Shown: piece after piece, positions 25,036 through 33,257 of the stretch
Numbering within the stretch: the first letter of the stretch is position 1
Layout: each line of letters opens with the position of its first letter
Source: Variovorax davisae
GTDB lineage: Bacteria > Pseudomonadota > Gammaproteobacteria > Burkholderiales > Burkholderiaceae_C
NCBI RefSeq assembly: GCF_030316845.1
Contig: NZ_JASZYS010000017.1
Span: forward strand, 1-64,000
Direction: 5' to 3'
Length of the DNA: 64,000 nt
Notes under the pieces: model-generated
Told to the model about the DNA's origin: nothing
The model's database searches: none
Seen by the model: the letters and a program-made list of their open reading frames with translations, nothing else
Program-made: the position numbers and the translations under genes

Positions 25036-26241
25036 ATGAGCGCCACTGCCGCCCCCTCGTCGCCCCACGTCATGAACACCTACGGTCGCCTGCCGATCGC
25101 GCTGTCGCACGGCCAGGGCTGCCGAGTCTGGGACACCGAGGGCCGCGCCTATCTCGACGGCCTGGGCGGCATCGCGGTCAACACGCTGGGCCACAACCAT
25201 CCCGAGCTGGTGCCGGCGCTGCAGGACCAGATCGCCAAGCTGATCCACAGCTCCAACTACTACTACGTGCCGGGCCAGGAACAGCTGGCCGCCAAGCTGA
25301 CCGAGCTCTCGGGCCTGACCAACGCCTTCTTCTGCTGCACCGGGTTGGAGGCCAACGAGGCCGCGCTCAAGCTGGCGCGCAAGTTCGGCCACGACAAAGG
25401 CATCGAGCGGCCCGAGATCGTGGTCTACGAGGCCGCCTTCCATGGCCGCAGCATCGCCACCCTGTCGGCCACCGGCAACCCCAAGGTGCAGAAGGGCTTC
25501 GGCCCGCTGGTCGAGGGCTTCATCCGCGTCCCGCTGAACGACATCGAGGCGCTCAAGAAGGCCACCGAGGGCAATCCGAACGTGGTCGCGGTGTTCTTCG
25601 AGACCATCCAGGGCGAAGGCGGCATCCATCCGATGCGCTGGGAATACCTGCGCCAGGTGCGCGCGCTCTGCGACCAGCGCGACTGGCTCATGATGATCGA
25701 CGAGGTGCAATGCGGCATGGGCCGCACCGGCAAGTGGTTTGCCCACCAGTGGGCGGGCATCTTGCCGGACGTGATGCCGCTGGCCAAGGGCCTGGGCTCG
25801 GGCGTGCCGATCGGCGCCGTGGTGGCCGGCCCGCGCGCCGCCCACATCTTCGGCCCCGGCAACCACGGCACCACCTTCGGCGGCAATCCGCTGGCCATGC
25901 GCGCCGGCATCGAGACCATCCGGATCATGGAAGAGCACAACCTGCTCGACAACGCGGCCACCGTCGGCGCCCACCTGAAGGCGGCGCTGGAGCGCGAGTT
26001 CGCGGGCTTGGCCGGCGTGAAGGAAATCCGCGGCCAGGGCCTGATGCTGGGCATCGAGCTCGACCGTCCCTGCGGCGTGATCCTGAACCGCGCCTGCGAC
26101 GCCGGCCTGCTGCTGAGCGTCACGGCCGACAGCGTGATCCGCCTGGTGCCGCCGCTGATCCTCAGCATCGCCGAAGCCGACGAGATCGTGGCGATCCTGG
26201 CGCCGCTGGTGAAGGCCTTCCTGGCGGAGCCTCAGCCATGA
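25036..26241 (+). CDS. argD: Acetylornithine aminotransferase
   Basis: A 401-residue class III PLP aminotransferase for N-acetylornithine, and often succinyldiaminopimelate. The PLP lysine is Lys251 in MPLAKGLGSGVPIGA; the ring-binding Asp222 is in MMIDEVQCGMGRTG. The phosphate loop reads CCTGLEANEAALKLARK, where most ArgD have NSGAEAN; this variant also occurs in related bacteria. The stop overlaps argF by 4 nt (ATGA), so the two arginine genes form one transcript. Confidence 0.95.
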   Translation: MSATAAPSSPHVMNTYGRLPIALSHGQGCRVWDTEGRAYLDGLGGIAVNTLGHNHPELVPALQDQIAKLIHSSNYYYVPGQEQLAAKLTELSGLTNAFFCCTGLEANEAALKLARKFGHDKGIERPEIVVYEAAFHGRSIATLSATGNPKVQKGFGPLVEGFIRVPLNDIEALKKATEGNPNVVAVFFETIQGEGGIHPMRWEYLRQVRALCDQRDWLMMIDEVQCGMGRTGKWFAHQWAGILPDVMPLAKGLGSGVPIGAVVAGPRAAHIFGPGNHGTTFGGNPLAMRAGIETIRIMEEHNLLDNAATVGAHLKAALEREFAGLAGVKEIRGQGLMLGIELDRPCGVILNRACDAGLLLSVTADSVIRLVPPLILSIAEADEIVAILAPLVKAFLAEPQP

Positions 26242-27164
26242 ACACGAGCGCGATACGGCACTACCTGCAGTTCTCGGATTTCGATGCCGACGACTACGCC
26301 CACCTGTTCGCGCGCGCGGCGCTGATCAAGAAGAAGTTCAAGGCCTACGAGCGCCACCAGCCGCTGGTCGACCGCACGCTGGCGATGATCTTCGAGAAGG
26401 CCTCCACCCGCACCCGGGTGAGCTTCGAGGCCGGCATGTACCAGCTCGGCGGCAGCGTGGTGCATCTCACCACCGGCGACAGCCAGCTGGGCCGCGCCGA
26501 GCCGATCGAGGACAGCGCCAAGGTCATCAGCCGGATGGTCGACCTGGTGATGATCCGCACCTACGAGCAGACCAAGATCGAGGCCTTCGCGGCCCATTCG
26601 CGGGTGCCGGTCATCAATGGCCTGACCAACGAGTTTCACCCGTGCCAGATCCTGGCCGACATCTTCACCTTCATCGAGCACCGCGGCTCGATCGCGGGCA
26701 AGACCGTGGCCTGGGTCGGCGACGGCAACAACATGGCCAACACCTGGCTGCAGGCCAGCGAGATCCTGGGCTTCAAGGTGCACGTCAGCACGCCCAGCGG
26801 CTACGAGGTCGACCAGTCGATCGCGGGGCTGCGCTCGAACGCCAGCTACCAGGTCTTCAAGGACCCGATGGAAGCCTGCCGCGGCGCCGACCTGGTGACC
26901 ACCGACGTCTGGACCAGCATGGGCTACGAGGCCGAGAACGAGGCCCGCCGCGCCGCCTTCGCCGACTGGTGCGTCGACACCGAGATGATGCGCGTGGCCC
27001 AGCCCGACGCGCTCTTCATGCACTGCCTGCCGGCGCACCGCGGCGAGGAAGTCGAGGCCGACGTCATCGACGGCCCGCAGTCGGTGGTCTGGGACGAGGC
27101 CGAGAACAGGATGCACGTGCAGAAGGCGCTGATGGAGTTCCTCCTGCTCGGCCGCGTAGCCTGA
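26238..27164 (+). CDS. argF: Ornithine carbamoyltransferase
   Basis: A 308-residue anabolic carbamoyltransferase making citrulline from ornithine and carbamoyl phosphate. The carbamoyl-phosphate motif STRTR is at 56-60 and the ornithine-side HCLPAHRG begins at His262; EFHPCQILAD and the DVWTSMGYE segment are also present. It is coupled to argD by a 4-nt overlap and ends 4 nt from the convergent LysR gene. Confidence 0.97.
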   Translation: MNTSAIRHYLQFSDFDADDYAHLFARAALIKKKFKAYERHQPLVDRTLAMIFEKASTRTRVSFEAGMYQLGGSVVHLTTGDSQLGRAEPIEDSAKVISRMVDLVMIRTYEQTKIEAFAAHSRVPVINGLTNEFHPCQILADIFTFIEHRGSIAGKTVAWVGDGNNMANTWLQASEILGFKVHVSTPSGYEVDQSIAGLRSNASYQVFKDPMEACRGADLVTTDVWTSMGYEAENEARRAAFADWCVDTEMMRVAQPDALFMHCLPAHRGEEVEADVIDGPQSVVWDEAENRMHVQKALMEFLLLGRVA

Positions 27165-27168
27165 CCCT

Positions 27169-28116
27169 TCACGCCTGCGCCGCTTCCTTCGCGGCGCGCC
27201 GCAGGCAGTCGATGAACACCCGCGCGGCCGGCGTCAGCGCCTGGCTGTCGCGCACCAGCAGGGAAATCCGCAAGGTCGCCAATGGCGGGCCGGCCAGAGG
27301 CAGCCGCACGAGGCCGCTCGCCATGGGCTGCCCGCTGACGAGGCTGCCCGACAGCAGGGCCAAGGCGTCGGTCTGGTACAGCAGCATCAGTGCCATGTGG
27401 GTCGACTGGCAGGCAATGACATCGGCCGGTGCCGCGCTTCGGCGCGCCGCGAAGAGGCGCTGGAGCAGCGCCCGCCCATAGCCCGGCACCAGCCACAGGC
27501 AGCCCTGAAGGCTGGACAGCGAGCGGGCACTGGCCTGCGGATGGCCCTGCCGCGCGACGACCACCAGCGGCCGCTCCAGCAGCAGCTCGTGGTCCAGGCC
27601 GTCGTGGTCGGACTCGCCCGCTTCGCTGACCACGGCGAAGTCGTAGTCGCCGCCATGCCAGCGCTCGTCGGAGCTGGGCCAGGTCAGCTCCTGCAACTCC
27701 AGCGCCACGCCGGGTCGCCGGCCCCGGAAGTCGGCCAGCGCCGCCGGCAGCAGCTGGGCCGCCGTCGAGCTGAACGCGATCGACAGGCGGCCGCCAGTGC
27801 CATCGCGCAGTTCGGCGATTTCTTCCTGCGTGCGCCGCACTTCATTGAACAGCAGGTGACTGCGCCGCAGCAGGGCCGCGCCGATCTCGGTCGGCGCCAC
27901 GCCCTTGACGCTGCGCGCGAACAGGTTCGCGCCGACCGCGCGTTCGAGTTCGCGCACCGCATGGGTCACGGCCGGCTGCGTGAGGGCCAGCCGGCGCGCC
28001 GCCGAACGGATGCTGCCGGCCTCGGCGACGGCACGAAAGATCTCGAGCTGGCGAAGGCTCGGGTACGGGGCGGCCGTCGAGGCAAAGGGCGCCAGGCTAT
28101 CAATCGGATTGATCAT
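27169..28116 (-). CDS. LysR-family transcriptional regulator
   Basis: A 315-residue LTTR with the winged helix-turn-helix near residues 20-79 (LRQLEIFRAVAEAGSIRSAA, then LTQPAVTHAVRELE) and a periplasmic-binding-like effector domain after about 95. ATG at 28116 is taken as start; TTG at 28122 would add two residues. It is divergent from a Bug receptor gene and so probably controls the receptor and the peptidase behind it. The effector is unknown. Confidence 0.92.
   Translation of the reverse strand: MINPIDSLAPFASTAAPYPSLRQLEIFRAVAEAGSIRSAARRLALTQPAVTHAVRELERAVGANLFARSVKGVAPTEIGAALLRRSHLLFNEVRRTQEEIAELRDGTGGRLSIAFSSTAAQLLPAALADFRGRRPGVALELQELTWPSSDERWHGGDYDFAVVSEAGESDHDGLDHELLLERPLVVVARQGHPQASARSLSSLQGCLWLVPGYGRALLQRLFAARRSAAPADVIACQSTHMALMLLYQTDALALLSGSLVSGQPMASGLVRLPLAGPPLATLRISLLVRDSQALTPAARVFIDCLRRAAKEAAQA
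28099..28113. promoter_or_regulatory. Perfect palindrome at the 5' end of the LysR gene
   Basis: ATCAATC-G-GATTGAT, arms of 7 bp around one base, lying within the first codons of the LysR gene. It could serve as an autoregulatory operator, or may be chance within codons for Ile-Asn-Pro-Ile-Asp. Confidence 0.35.
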
Positions 28117-28202
28117 CGACAAAACAACTCTGTCTTTTATTTATACCGTTGCTTTTCTACAGTGGAGCCCCTTCCCACGCAAGCCCTTCACGAGGAACCC
28201 CG

Positions 28203-29183
28203 ATGACATCCCCTCTCCCCCGCTGGACCCGCCGCGCGGCCCTGCTCACCCTGGGCCTTGCGGCCGCCATCACCGCCCAGGCCCAGACCAAGCCGCCGGT
28301 GCGCATCGTGGTCGGCTTCGCCGCCGGCGGCGGCGTCGACACGATGGCGAGAATCCTGGCCGAAGGCATGGGCCAGGCGCTGGGCCAGACCTTCGTGGTG
28401 GAGAACCGGCCGGGCGCTGGCGGCCTGATCGCCGCGCAGGTCCTGAAGGCCGCGCCGGCGGACGGCAACACACTGATGCTGACCAACGACCACACCGTCG
28501 CGATCCTGCCGCACACGCTGAAGAATCCGGGCTTCGACACCGCCCGGGACTTCGCGCCGGTCGCCGTCGTCAGCGACCAGATCGTGTTCGCCCTGGCCAC
28601 GCACCCCGGCACGGGCATCACGCAGCTCAAGGACATCGGCGCATGGGCCCGCCAGAATCCGGGCCAGGCCAACTTCGGCGTGCCGGCGCCGGGCAGCATG
28701 CCCGAGTTCGCGGTGGGCCTGCTGGCCAAGGGCCTGCAGGTCGACGCGACGCCGGCCGCCTACCGGGGCGGCTCGCCGCTGGTGATGGACCTGTCGGCAG
28801 GCCAGATCCCCTTCGGCGTCACCTCGACCTTCGAACTGATGCCGTTCGCCAAGACCGGGAAGGTCCGTTTGCTGGCGGTCTCGGGCAGCGCACGGCAGGC
28901 GGACCTGCCCGACGTGCCGACCTTCGCCGAACTCGGCATCCAGGGGCTCGAGCTGGCCAACGTGGCCGGTCTCTATGCGCCGGCCGGCACGCCGCCCGCC
29001 GTGATCGCACGCTACAGCGAGGCGGTGCGCGCCACGTTGTCTTCTGCCAAGACCAGGGAACGCCTCCAGGCCCTGGGCGCGACACCGAACTACGGCGGTC
29101 CCGACGCGCTGGCCCAGCGCATGCAGCGCATCTCCGACGCCTGGGGCCCCGTGATCCGCCAGTCCGGCTACCAACCGCAGTGA
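28203..29183 (+). CDS. Bug-type tripartite tricarboxylate transporter substrate-binding protein
   Basis: A 326-residue periplasmic solute receptor. The signal peptide spans residues 1-28 with an Arg-Arg pair (TRRAALLTLGLAAAITAQAQ). The mature part begins with the Bug signatures RIVVGFAAGGGVDTMAR and VENRPGAGGLIAAQ. GAGGAA lies 5 nt before ATG. No TctA/TctB permease genes are nearby, which is usual for the many orphan Bug genes of Burkholderiales. The neighbour 7 nt downstream is a DUF2817 peptidase, suggesting the ligand may be a peptide-like or acylated compound; this is inference. Confidence 0.92.
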   Translation: MTSPLPRWTRRAALLTLGLAAAITAQAQTKPPVRIVVGFAAGGGVDTMARILAEGMGQALGQTFVVENRPGAGGLIAAQVLKAAPADGNTLMLTNDHTVAILPHTLKNPGFDTARDFAPVAVVSDQIVFALATHPGTGITQLKDIGAWARQNPGQANFGVPAPGSMPEFAVGLLAKGLQVDATPAAYRGGSPLVMDLSAGQIPFGVTSTFELMPFAKTGKVRLLAVSGSARQADLPDVPTFAELGIQGLELANVAGLYAPAGTPPAVIARYSEAVRATLSSAKTRERLQALGATPNYGGPDALAQRMQRISDAWGPVIRQSGYQPQ

Positions 29184-29190
29184 GAAAGCC

Positions 29191-30303
29191 ATGCAAGACG
29201 ACCTCCTCTTGAACGACAGCGCCGTTCGAACCTGCTTTTCGGCCGACTACGCCGAAGCCCGCGCCAAGTTCATCGCCGCCGCCCAGGGTGCCGGCGCCCA
29301 TCTCGAACACCGGGTGCTCGAAGGCATCGCCGGTGCGCTGGGCGAAACCCTCGCGACCGACGTGGCGCTGCTCGGCACGGCCGACGCCGAATCGCTGGTG
29401 GTCCTCAGTTCCGGCGTCCATGGCGCCGAGGGCTTCTGCGGCTCGGGCTGCCAGGTGGCGCTGCTGCGCGACCCGGCCCTGCTGGGGCTGGCGCGCGAGC
29501 GCGGCGTGGCCCTGCTGCTGATCCACGCAGTCAACCCCTACGGCTTCTCGCACCTGCGCCGCACCAACGAAGACAACATCGACCTGAACCGCAACTTCAT
29601 CGACTTCGCTCAGCCCACGCGCAACCCCGCCTATGCCGAGCTGCACGAGCTCATGCTGCCGGCGCAATGGCCGCCGACGGAAGACAACGCGCGCAGCATC
29701 GCCGGCTATGTCGCCCGCCACGGCGAGACGGCCTTCCGCGAGGCCGTGACCACCGGCCAATCCGAATTCCCCGACGGGCTGTTCTATTCGGGCATCGCGC
29801 CGAGTTGGAGCAACCGCACGCTGCGCGCCATCCTGCGGGCGCATGCCGCCCAGCGCCGGCGCATCGCCTGGATCGACGTCCATACCGGCCTCGGCCGCTG
29901 CGGCCATGGCGAAAAGATCCATGCCGGGCTGCCGGGCACGCCCGACAACCTGCGCGCCACGCGCGCCATCTGGGGCGCCGACGTCGTCGCCGCCTGGGAG
30001 GGCGATTCGGCCTCCCGCCAGGTGGTGGGCCATGCGGTGAGCGCGGTCTTCGCCGAATGCCCGCGGGCCGAGAGCGTCGGCATCGCGCTCGAATACGGCA
30101 CCCGCAAGGCCACGGCCATGGAGGCCCTGCGCGCCGAACACTGGCTGCACCGCCACCCAGGCGCGGCGAGCGCCGAGCAGCGCGCAGGCATCAAGCAGGA
30201 CCTGCGCGACGCCTTCTACGTGGACGACGACGAATGGCGCGGCATGATCGCGGGCCAGTGCCGCACGGCGCTGCTGCAGGGCGTGCTGGCGCTCGGGCGC
30301 TGA
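29191..30303 (+). CDS. M14-like metallopeptidase, DUF2817 family
   Basis: A 370-residue cytoplasmic protein (no signal peptide) of the DUF2817/M14 carboxypeptidase-like family. Zinc ligands are predicted as His77 and Glu80 in SSGVHGAEGFCGS and His231 in WIDVHTGLG; Glu301 in ALEYGT may be the catalytic glutamate. NPYGFSHLRRTNEDNIDLNR supplies the substrate-binding Asn/Arg. Family members hydrolyse peptides or amide-linked amino acids. It follows the Bug receptor by 7 nt and probably processes the imported ligand. Confidence 0.86.
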   Translation: MQDDLLLNDSAVRTCFSADYAEARAKFIAAAQGAGAHLEHRVLEGIAGALGETLATDVALLGTADAESLVVLSSGVHGAEGFCGSGCQVALLRDPALLGLARERGVALLLIHAVNPYGFSHLRRTNEDNIDLNRNFIDFAQPTRNPAYAELHELMLPAQWPPTEDNARSIAGYVARHGETAFREAVTTGQSEFPDGLFYSGIAPSWSNRTLRAILRAHAAQRRRIAWIDVHTGLGRCGHGEKIHAGLPGTPDNLRATRAIWGADVVAAWEGDSASRQVVGHAVSAVFAECPRAESVGIALEYGTRKATAMEALRAEHWLHRHPGAASAEQRAGIKQDLRDAFYVDDDEWRGMIAGQCRTALLQGVLALGR

Positions 30304-30351
30304 AGCGCCTGCGCCTGGCGGCGGGCTCGGCGTTCGATGACACCTGTGGCG

Positions 30352-30376
30352 TGTCCGATGTTGGAAATAACCGACA
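30352..30376. promoter_or_regulatory. Imperfect dyad upstream of kynB
   Basis: TGTC-N17-GACA with further partial symmetry, centred about 45 nt before the kynB start. The kyn operons of other proteobacteria are controlled by the Lrp-type KynR, which binds such dyads, but no kynR gene is present here. Confidence 0.35.
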
Positions 30377-30409
30377 CCACGAACCCGCGCCCGGCGCTAC
30401 CTTTGCGCC

Positions 30410-31054
30410 ATGACACAACGCCTCTGGGATATCTCCCCTCCCGTGCATGAGGGCGCGCCGGTGTTCCCCGGCGACACGCCCTACCGGCAGCGCTGGGCCG
30501 CGACGATATCGCCGGGCTGTCCGGTCAACGTCAGCGAGATCAGCCTGTCGCCGCATGTCGGCGCCCATGCCGACGCACCGCTGCACTACGACCCCGCCGG
30601 CGCGCCCATCGGCGAGCTCGATCTCGCGCCCTTCCTCGGTCCCTGCCGCGTGATCCACGCGATCGAGCGCGGCCCGCTGATCGAATGGGCGCACATCGCC
30701 CACGCGGTCGACGCGCTGCCGCCGCGCGTGCTCGTGCGCACCTACCGGCGCGCGCCGGTCGAACGCTGGGACGGCGCCCTCGCCGCCTACGCGCCGGCCA
30801 CCATCGAGCGGCTCGCCGCCCTCGGCGTGACGCTGGTCGGCATCGACACCGCCAGCATCGACCCGGCCGACAGCAAGACCCTCGACAGCCACCAGGTGAT
30901 CCGCCGGCTCGGCCTGCGCGTGCTCGAGAACCTGGTGCTCGACGAAGTGCCCGAGGGCGACTACGAACTGATCGCCCTGCCCCTCAAACTGGTGAGCGCC
31001 GATGCCTCGCCGGTGCGCGCAGTCCTGCGCCAACTCAACCCGGAATCCCCATGA
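30410..31054 (+). CDS. kynB: Kynurenine formamidase
   Basis: A 214-residue metal-dependent cyclase-fold enzyme that hydrolyses N-formylkynurenine to kynurenine, step two of aerobic tryptophan breakdown. The metal motif is SPHVGAHADAPLHY with His49, His53, Asp55 and His59. It overlaps kynU by 4 nt (ATGA) and heads the kynB-kynU-kynA operon. Confidence 0.95.
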   Translation: MTQRLWDISPPVHEGAPVFPGDTPYRQRWAATISPGCPVNVSEISLSPHVGAHADAPLHYDPAGAPIGELDLAPFLGPCRVIHAIERGPLIEWAHIAHAVDALPPRVLVRTYRRAPVERWDGALAAYAPATIERLAALGVTLVGIDTASIDPADSKTLDSHQVIRRLGLRVLENLVLDEVPEGDYELIALPLKLVSADASPVRAVLRQLNPESP

Positions 31055-32349
31055 CACTCGACGACTGCCGGCGCCTCGACGCCGAAGACCCGCTGGCCGC
31101 GCTGCGCGACCGCTTCCTGCTGCCCGAGGGCGTGATCTACCTCGACGGCAACTCGCTCGGCGTGCTGCCGAAGACCGCGCCGGGCCGCATCGCCGAGGTG
31201 GTCGCCAAGGAATGGGGCGAGGGCCTGATCCGCTCCTGGAACAGCGCCGGCTGGTTCGACCTGCCGCAGCGGCTGGGCGACAAGGTCGCGCGGCTGGTCG
31301 GCGCCGCGCCGGGCGAAGTGGTCTGCACCGACAGCACCTCGATCAATCTCTACAAGGTGCTGTTCGCGGCCCTGAGCCAGGTGCTGCTGGCCACGCCCGA
31401 CGCCAGCCCGCAGCGCCGCGTCGTGCTGAGCGAGCGCAGCAACTTCCCGACCGACCTCTACATCGCCGAGTCGATCTGCCGCGAGCGCGGCTTCACGCTG
31501 CGGCTGATCGAGGCCGACGAGCTGCCCGCGGCGCTCGACCAGGAAGTCGCGGTGCTGATGCTGACCCACGTCAACTACCGCACCGGTGCCATGCACGACA
31601 TGAAGGCCCTCAGCGCCGCCGCCCACGCGGTGGGCGCGCTGACGGTCTGGGACCTGGCCCACAGCGCTGGCGCGGTGCCGGTGGCGCTCAACGACAGCGA
31701 GGCCGACTTCGCGATCGGCTGCGGCTACAAGTACCTCAACGGCGGCCCCGGCGCGCCGGCCTTCGTCTGGGTGCACGCACGCCATGCGGGCCAGTTCGCG
31801 CAGCCGCTGTCGGGCTGGTGGGGGCATGCGGCGCCATTCGAATTCACGCCGCACTACCGGCCGGCGCCGGGCGTCGCCCGCTACCTGTGCGGCACCCAGC
31901 CGATCATCGCGCTGGCCGGCCTCGAATGCGGGATCGACAGCGTGCTGGCCGCCGAGCCCTTCGACGCCGGCCGCGGCCCGATGGCAGCGCTGCGCGCCAA
32001 GTCGCTGGCGCTGACCGACGCCTTCATCACGCTGGTCGAGCAGCGCTGCGCCGGGCGCTTCACGCTGGTGACGCCGCGCGAGCATGGGCGGCGCGGCTCG
32101 CAGGTCTGCCTGGCCCTGCGCGACGGCGGCCCGGGCGCCTATGCGATGGTGCAGGCGCTGATCGCCCGCGGCGTGATCGGCGACTTCAGGGCCGGCGACG
32201 CCCAGATGCCCGACATCCTGCGCTTCGGCTTCACGCCGCTCTACCTCGGCTTCGAAGACGTATGGAACGCGGTCGAGCACCTGGTGCAGGTGCTCGACGG
32301 CGAAGAATGGCAACGGCCCGAGTTCAACCAGAAGCTCGCGGTGACCTGA
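31051..32349 (+). CDS. kynU: Kynureninase
   Basis: A 432-residue PLP enzyme that cleaves kynurenine into anthranilate and alanine. The PLP lysine is Lys227 in CGYKYLNGGPGAPAF, the same number as in the Pseudomonas enzyme. Other landmarks: YLDGNSLGVLP near 30-40, NYRTGAMHDM, WDLAHSAGAVP and SGWWGHAAPFEF. Coupled to kynB by a 4-nt overlap; kynA starts 14 nt downstream. Confidence 0.96.
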   Translation: MTLDDCRRLDAEDPLAALRDRFLLPEGVIYLDGNSLGVLPKTAPGRIAEVVAKEWGEGLIRSWNSAGWFDLPQRLGDKVARLVGAAPGEVVCTDSTSINLYKVLFAALSQVLLATPDASPQRRVVLSERSNFPTDLYIAESICRERGFTLRLIEADELPAALDQEVAVLMLTHVNYRTGAMHDMKALSAAAHAVGALTVWDLAHSAGAVPVALNDSEADFAIGCGYKYLNGGPGAPAFVWVHARHAGQFAQPLSGWWGHAAPFEFTPHYRPAPGVARYLCGTQPIIALAGLECGIDSVLAAEPFDAGRGPMAALRAKSLALTDAFITLVEQRCAGRFTLVTPREHGRRGSQVCLALRDGGPGAYAMVQALIARGVIGDFRAGDAQMPDILRFGFTPLYLGFEDVWNAVEHLVQVLDGEEWQRPEFNQKLAVT

Positions 32350-32363
32350 GGAGAAAGACTTTC

Positions 32364-33200
32364 ATGAGCACCGAACAAATCGTCCACGACGAAAAGGCGC
32401 AGCTCGACTTCAGCGCCTCGATGAGCTACAGCGACTACCTGAGCCTCGACCAGATCCTGACCGCGCAGCATCCGCGCTCGCCGGCGCACGACGAGCTGCT
32501 GTTCATCGTGCAGCACCAGACCAGCGAACTCTGGATGAAGCTCATGCTGCACGAATTGCGCGCCGCGATCCGCGCCATCGCCGAAGACGACCTCTCCATC
32601 GCCTTCAAGATGCTGGCGCGCGTGTCGCGGATCATGGAGCAGCTGGTGCATGCCTGGGACGTGCTGGCGACCATGACGCCGCCCGAATACAGCGCCATGC
32701 GGCCCTACCTCGGCGCCTCCAGCGGCTTCCAGAGCTGGCAGTACCGCTGCATCGAATTCGCGCTCGGCAACAAGAACGCCGCCATGCTCAAGCCGCACGC
32801 ACACCGGCCCGAGCTGCTGGCCGAGGTCGAGGCCGCCTGGCGCGCACCGTCGCTGTACGACGAGGCGCTGCGGCTGCTGGCGCGGCGCGGCCTCGCCGTG
32901 CCGGCCGACCACCTGGAGCGCGACTGGTCCAAGCCCTACGAGGCCAGCGACGGCGTCGAGCAGGCCTGGCTGGTCGCCTACCGCGAGCCCAAGAAGCACT
33001 GGGAGCTCTACCAGCTGGGCGAAGAACTCACCGACCTGGAGGATGCCTTCCGCCTCTGGCGCTTCCGCCACGTGACCACGGTCGAGCGCGTGATCGGCTT
33101 CAAGCGTGGCACGGGCGGCACCGGCGGCGTAAGCTATCTGCGCAAGATGCTCGACGTGGTGCTGTTTCCTGAGATCTGGAAGCTGCGGACCGATCTCTAG
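32364..33200 (+). CDS. kynA: Tryptophan 2,3-dioxygenase
   Basis: A 278-residue heme dioxygenase opening the indole ring of tryptophan to give N-formylkynurenine. MSYSDYLSLDQILTAQHP and DELLFIVQHQTSELWMKL are family signatures; the heme-ligand histidine is His236 in FRHVTTVERVIG, and GTGGTGGVSYL closes the substrate pocket. Last in kynBUA. GAGGAGA lies just before the start ATG at 32364. Confidence 0.97.
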   Translation: MSTEQIVHDEKAQLDFSASMSYSDYLSLDQILTAQHPRSPAHDELLFIVQHQTSELWMKLMLHELRAAIRAIAEDDLSIAFKMLARVSRIMEQLVHAWDVLATMTPPEYSAMRPYLGASSGFQSWQYRCIEFALGNKNAAMLKPHAHRPELLAEVEAAWRAPSLYDEALRLLARRGLAVPADHLERDWSKPYEASDGVEQAWLVAYREPKKHWELYQLGEELTDLEDAFRLWRFRHVTTVERVIGFKRGTGGTGGVSYLRKMLDVVLFPEIWKLRTDL

Positions 33201-33257
33201 CCAGCCCGCATCGACGTCCTTCGCAGCTTCGCATCGACAACAAGAGAGGAGACGAAG

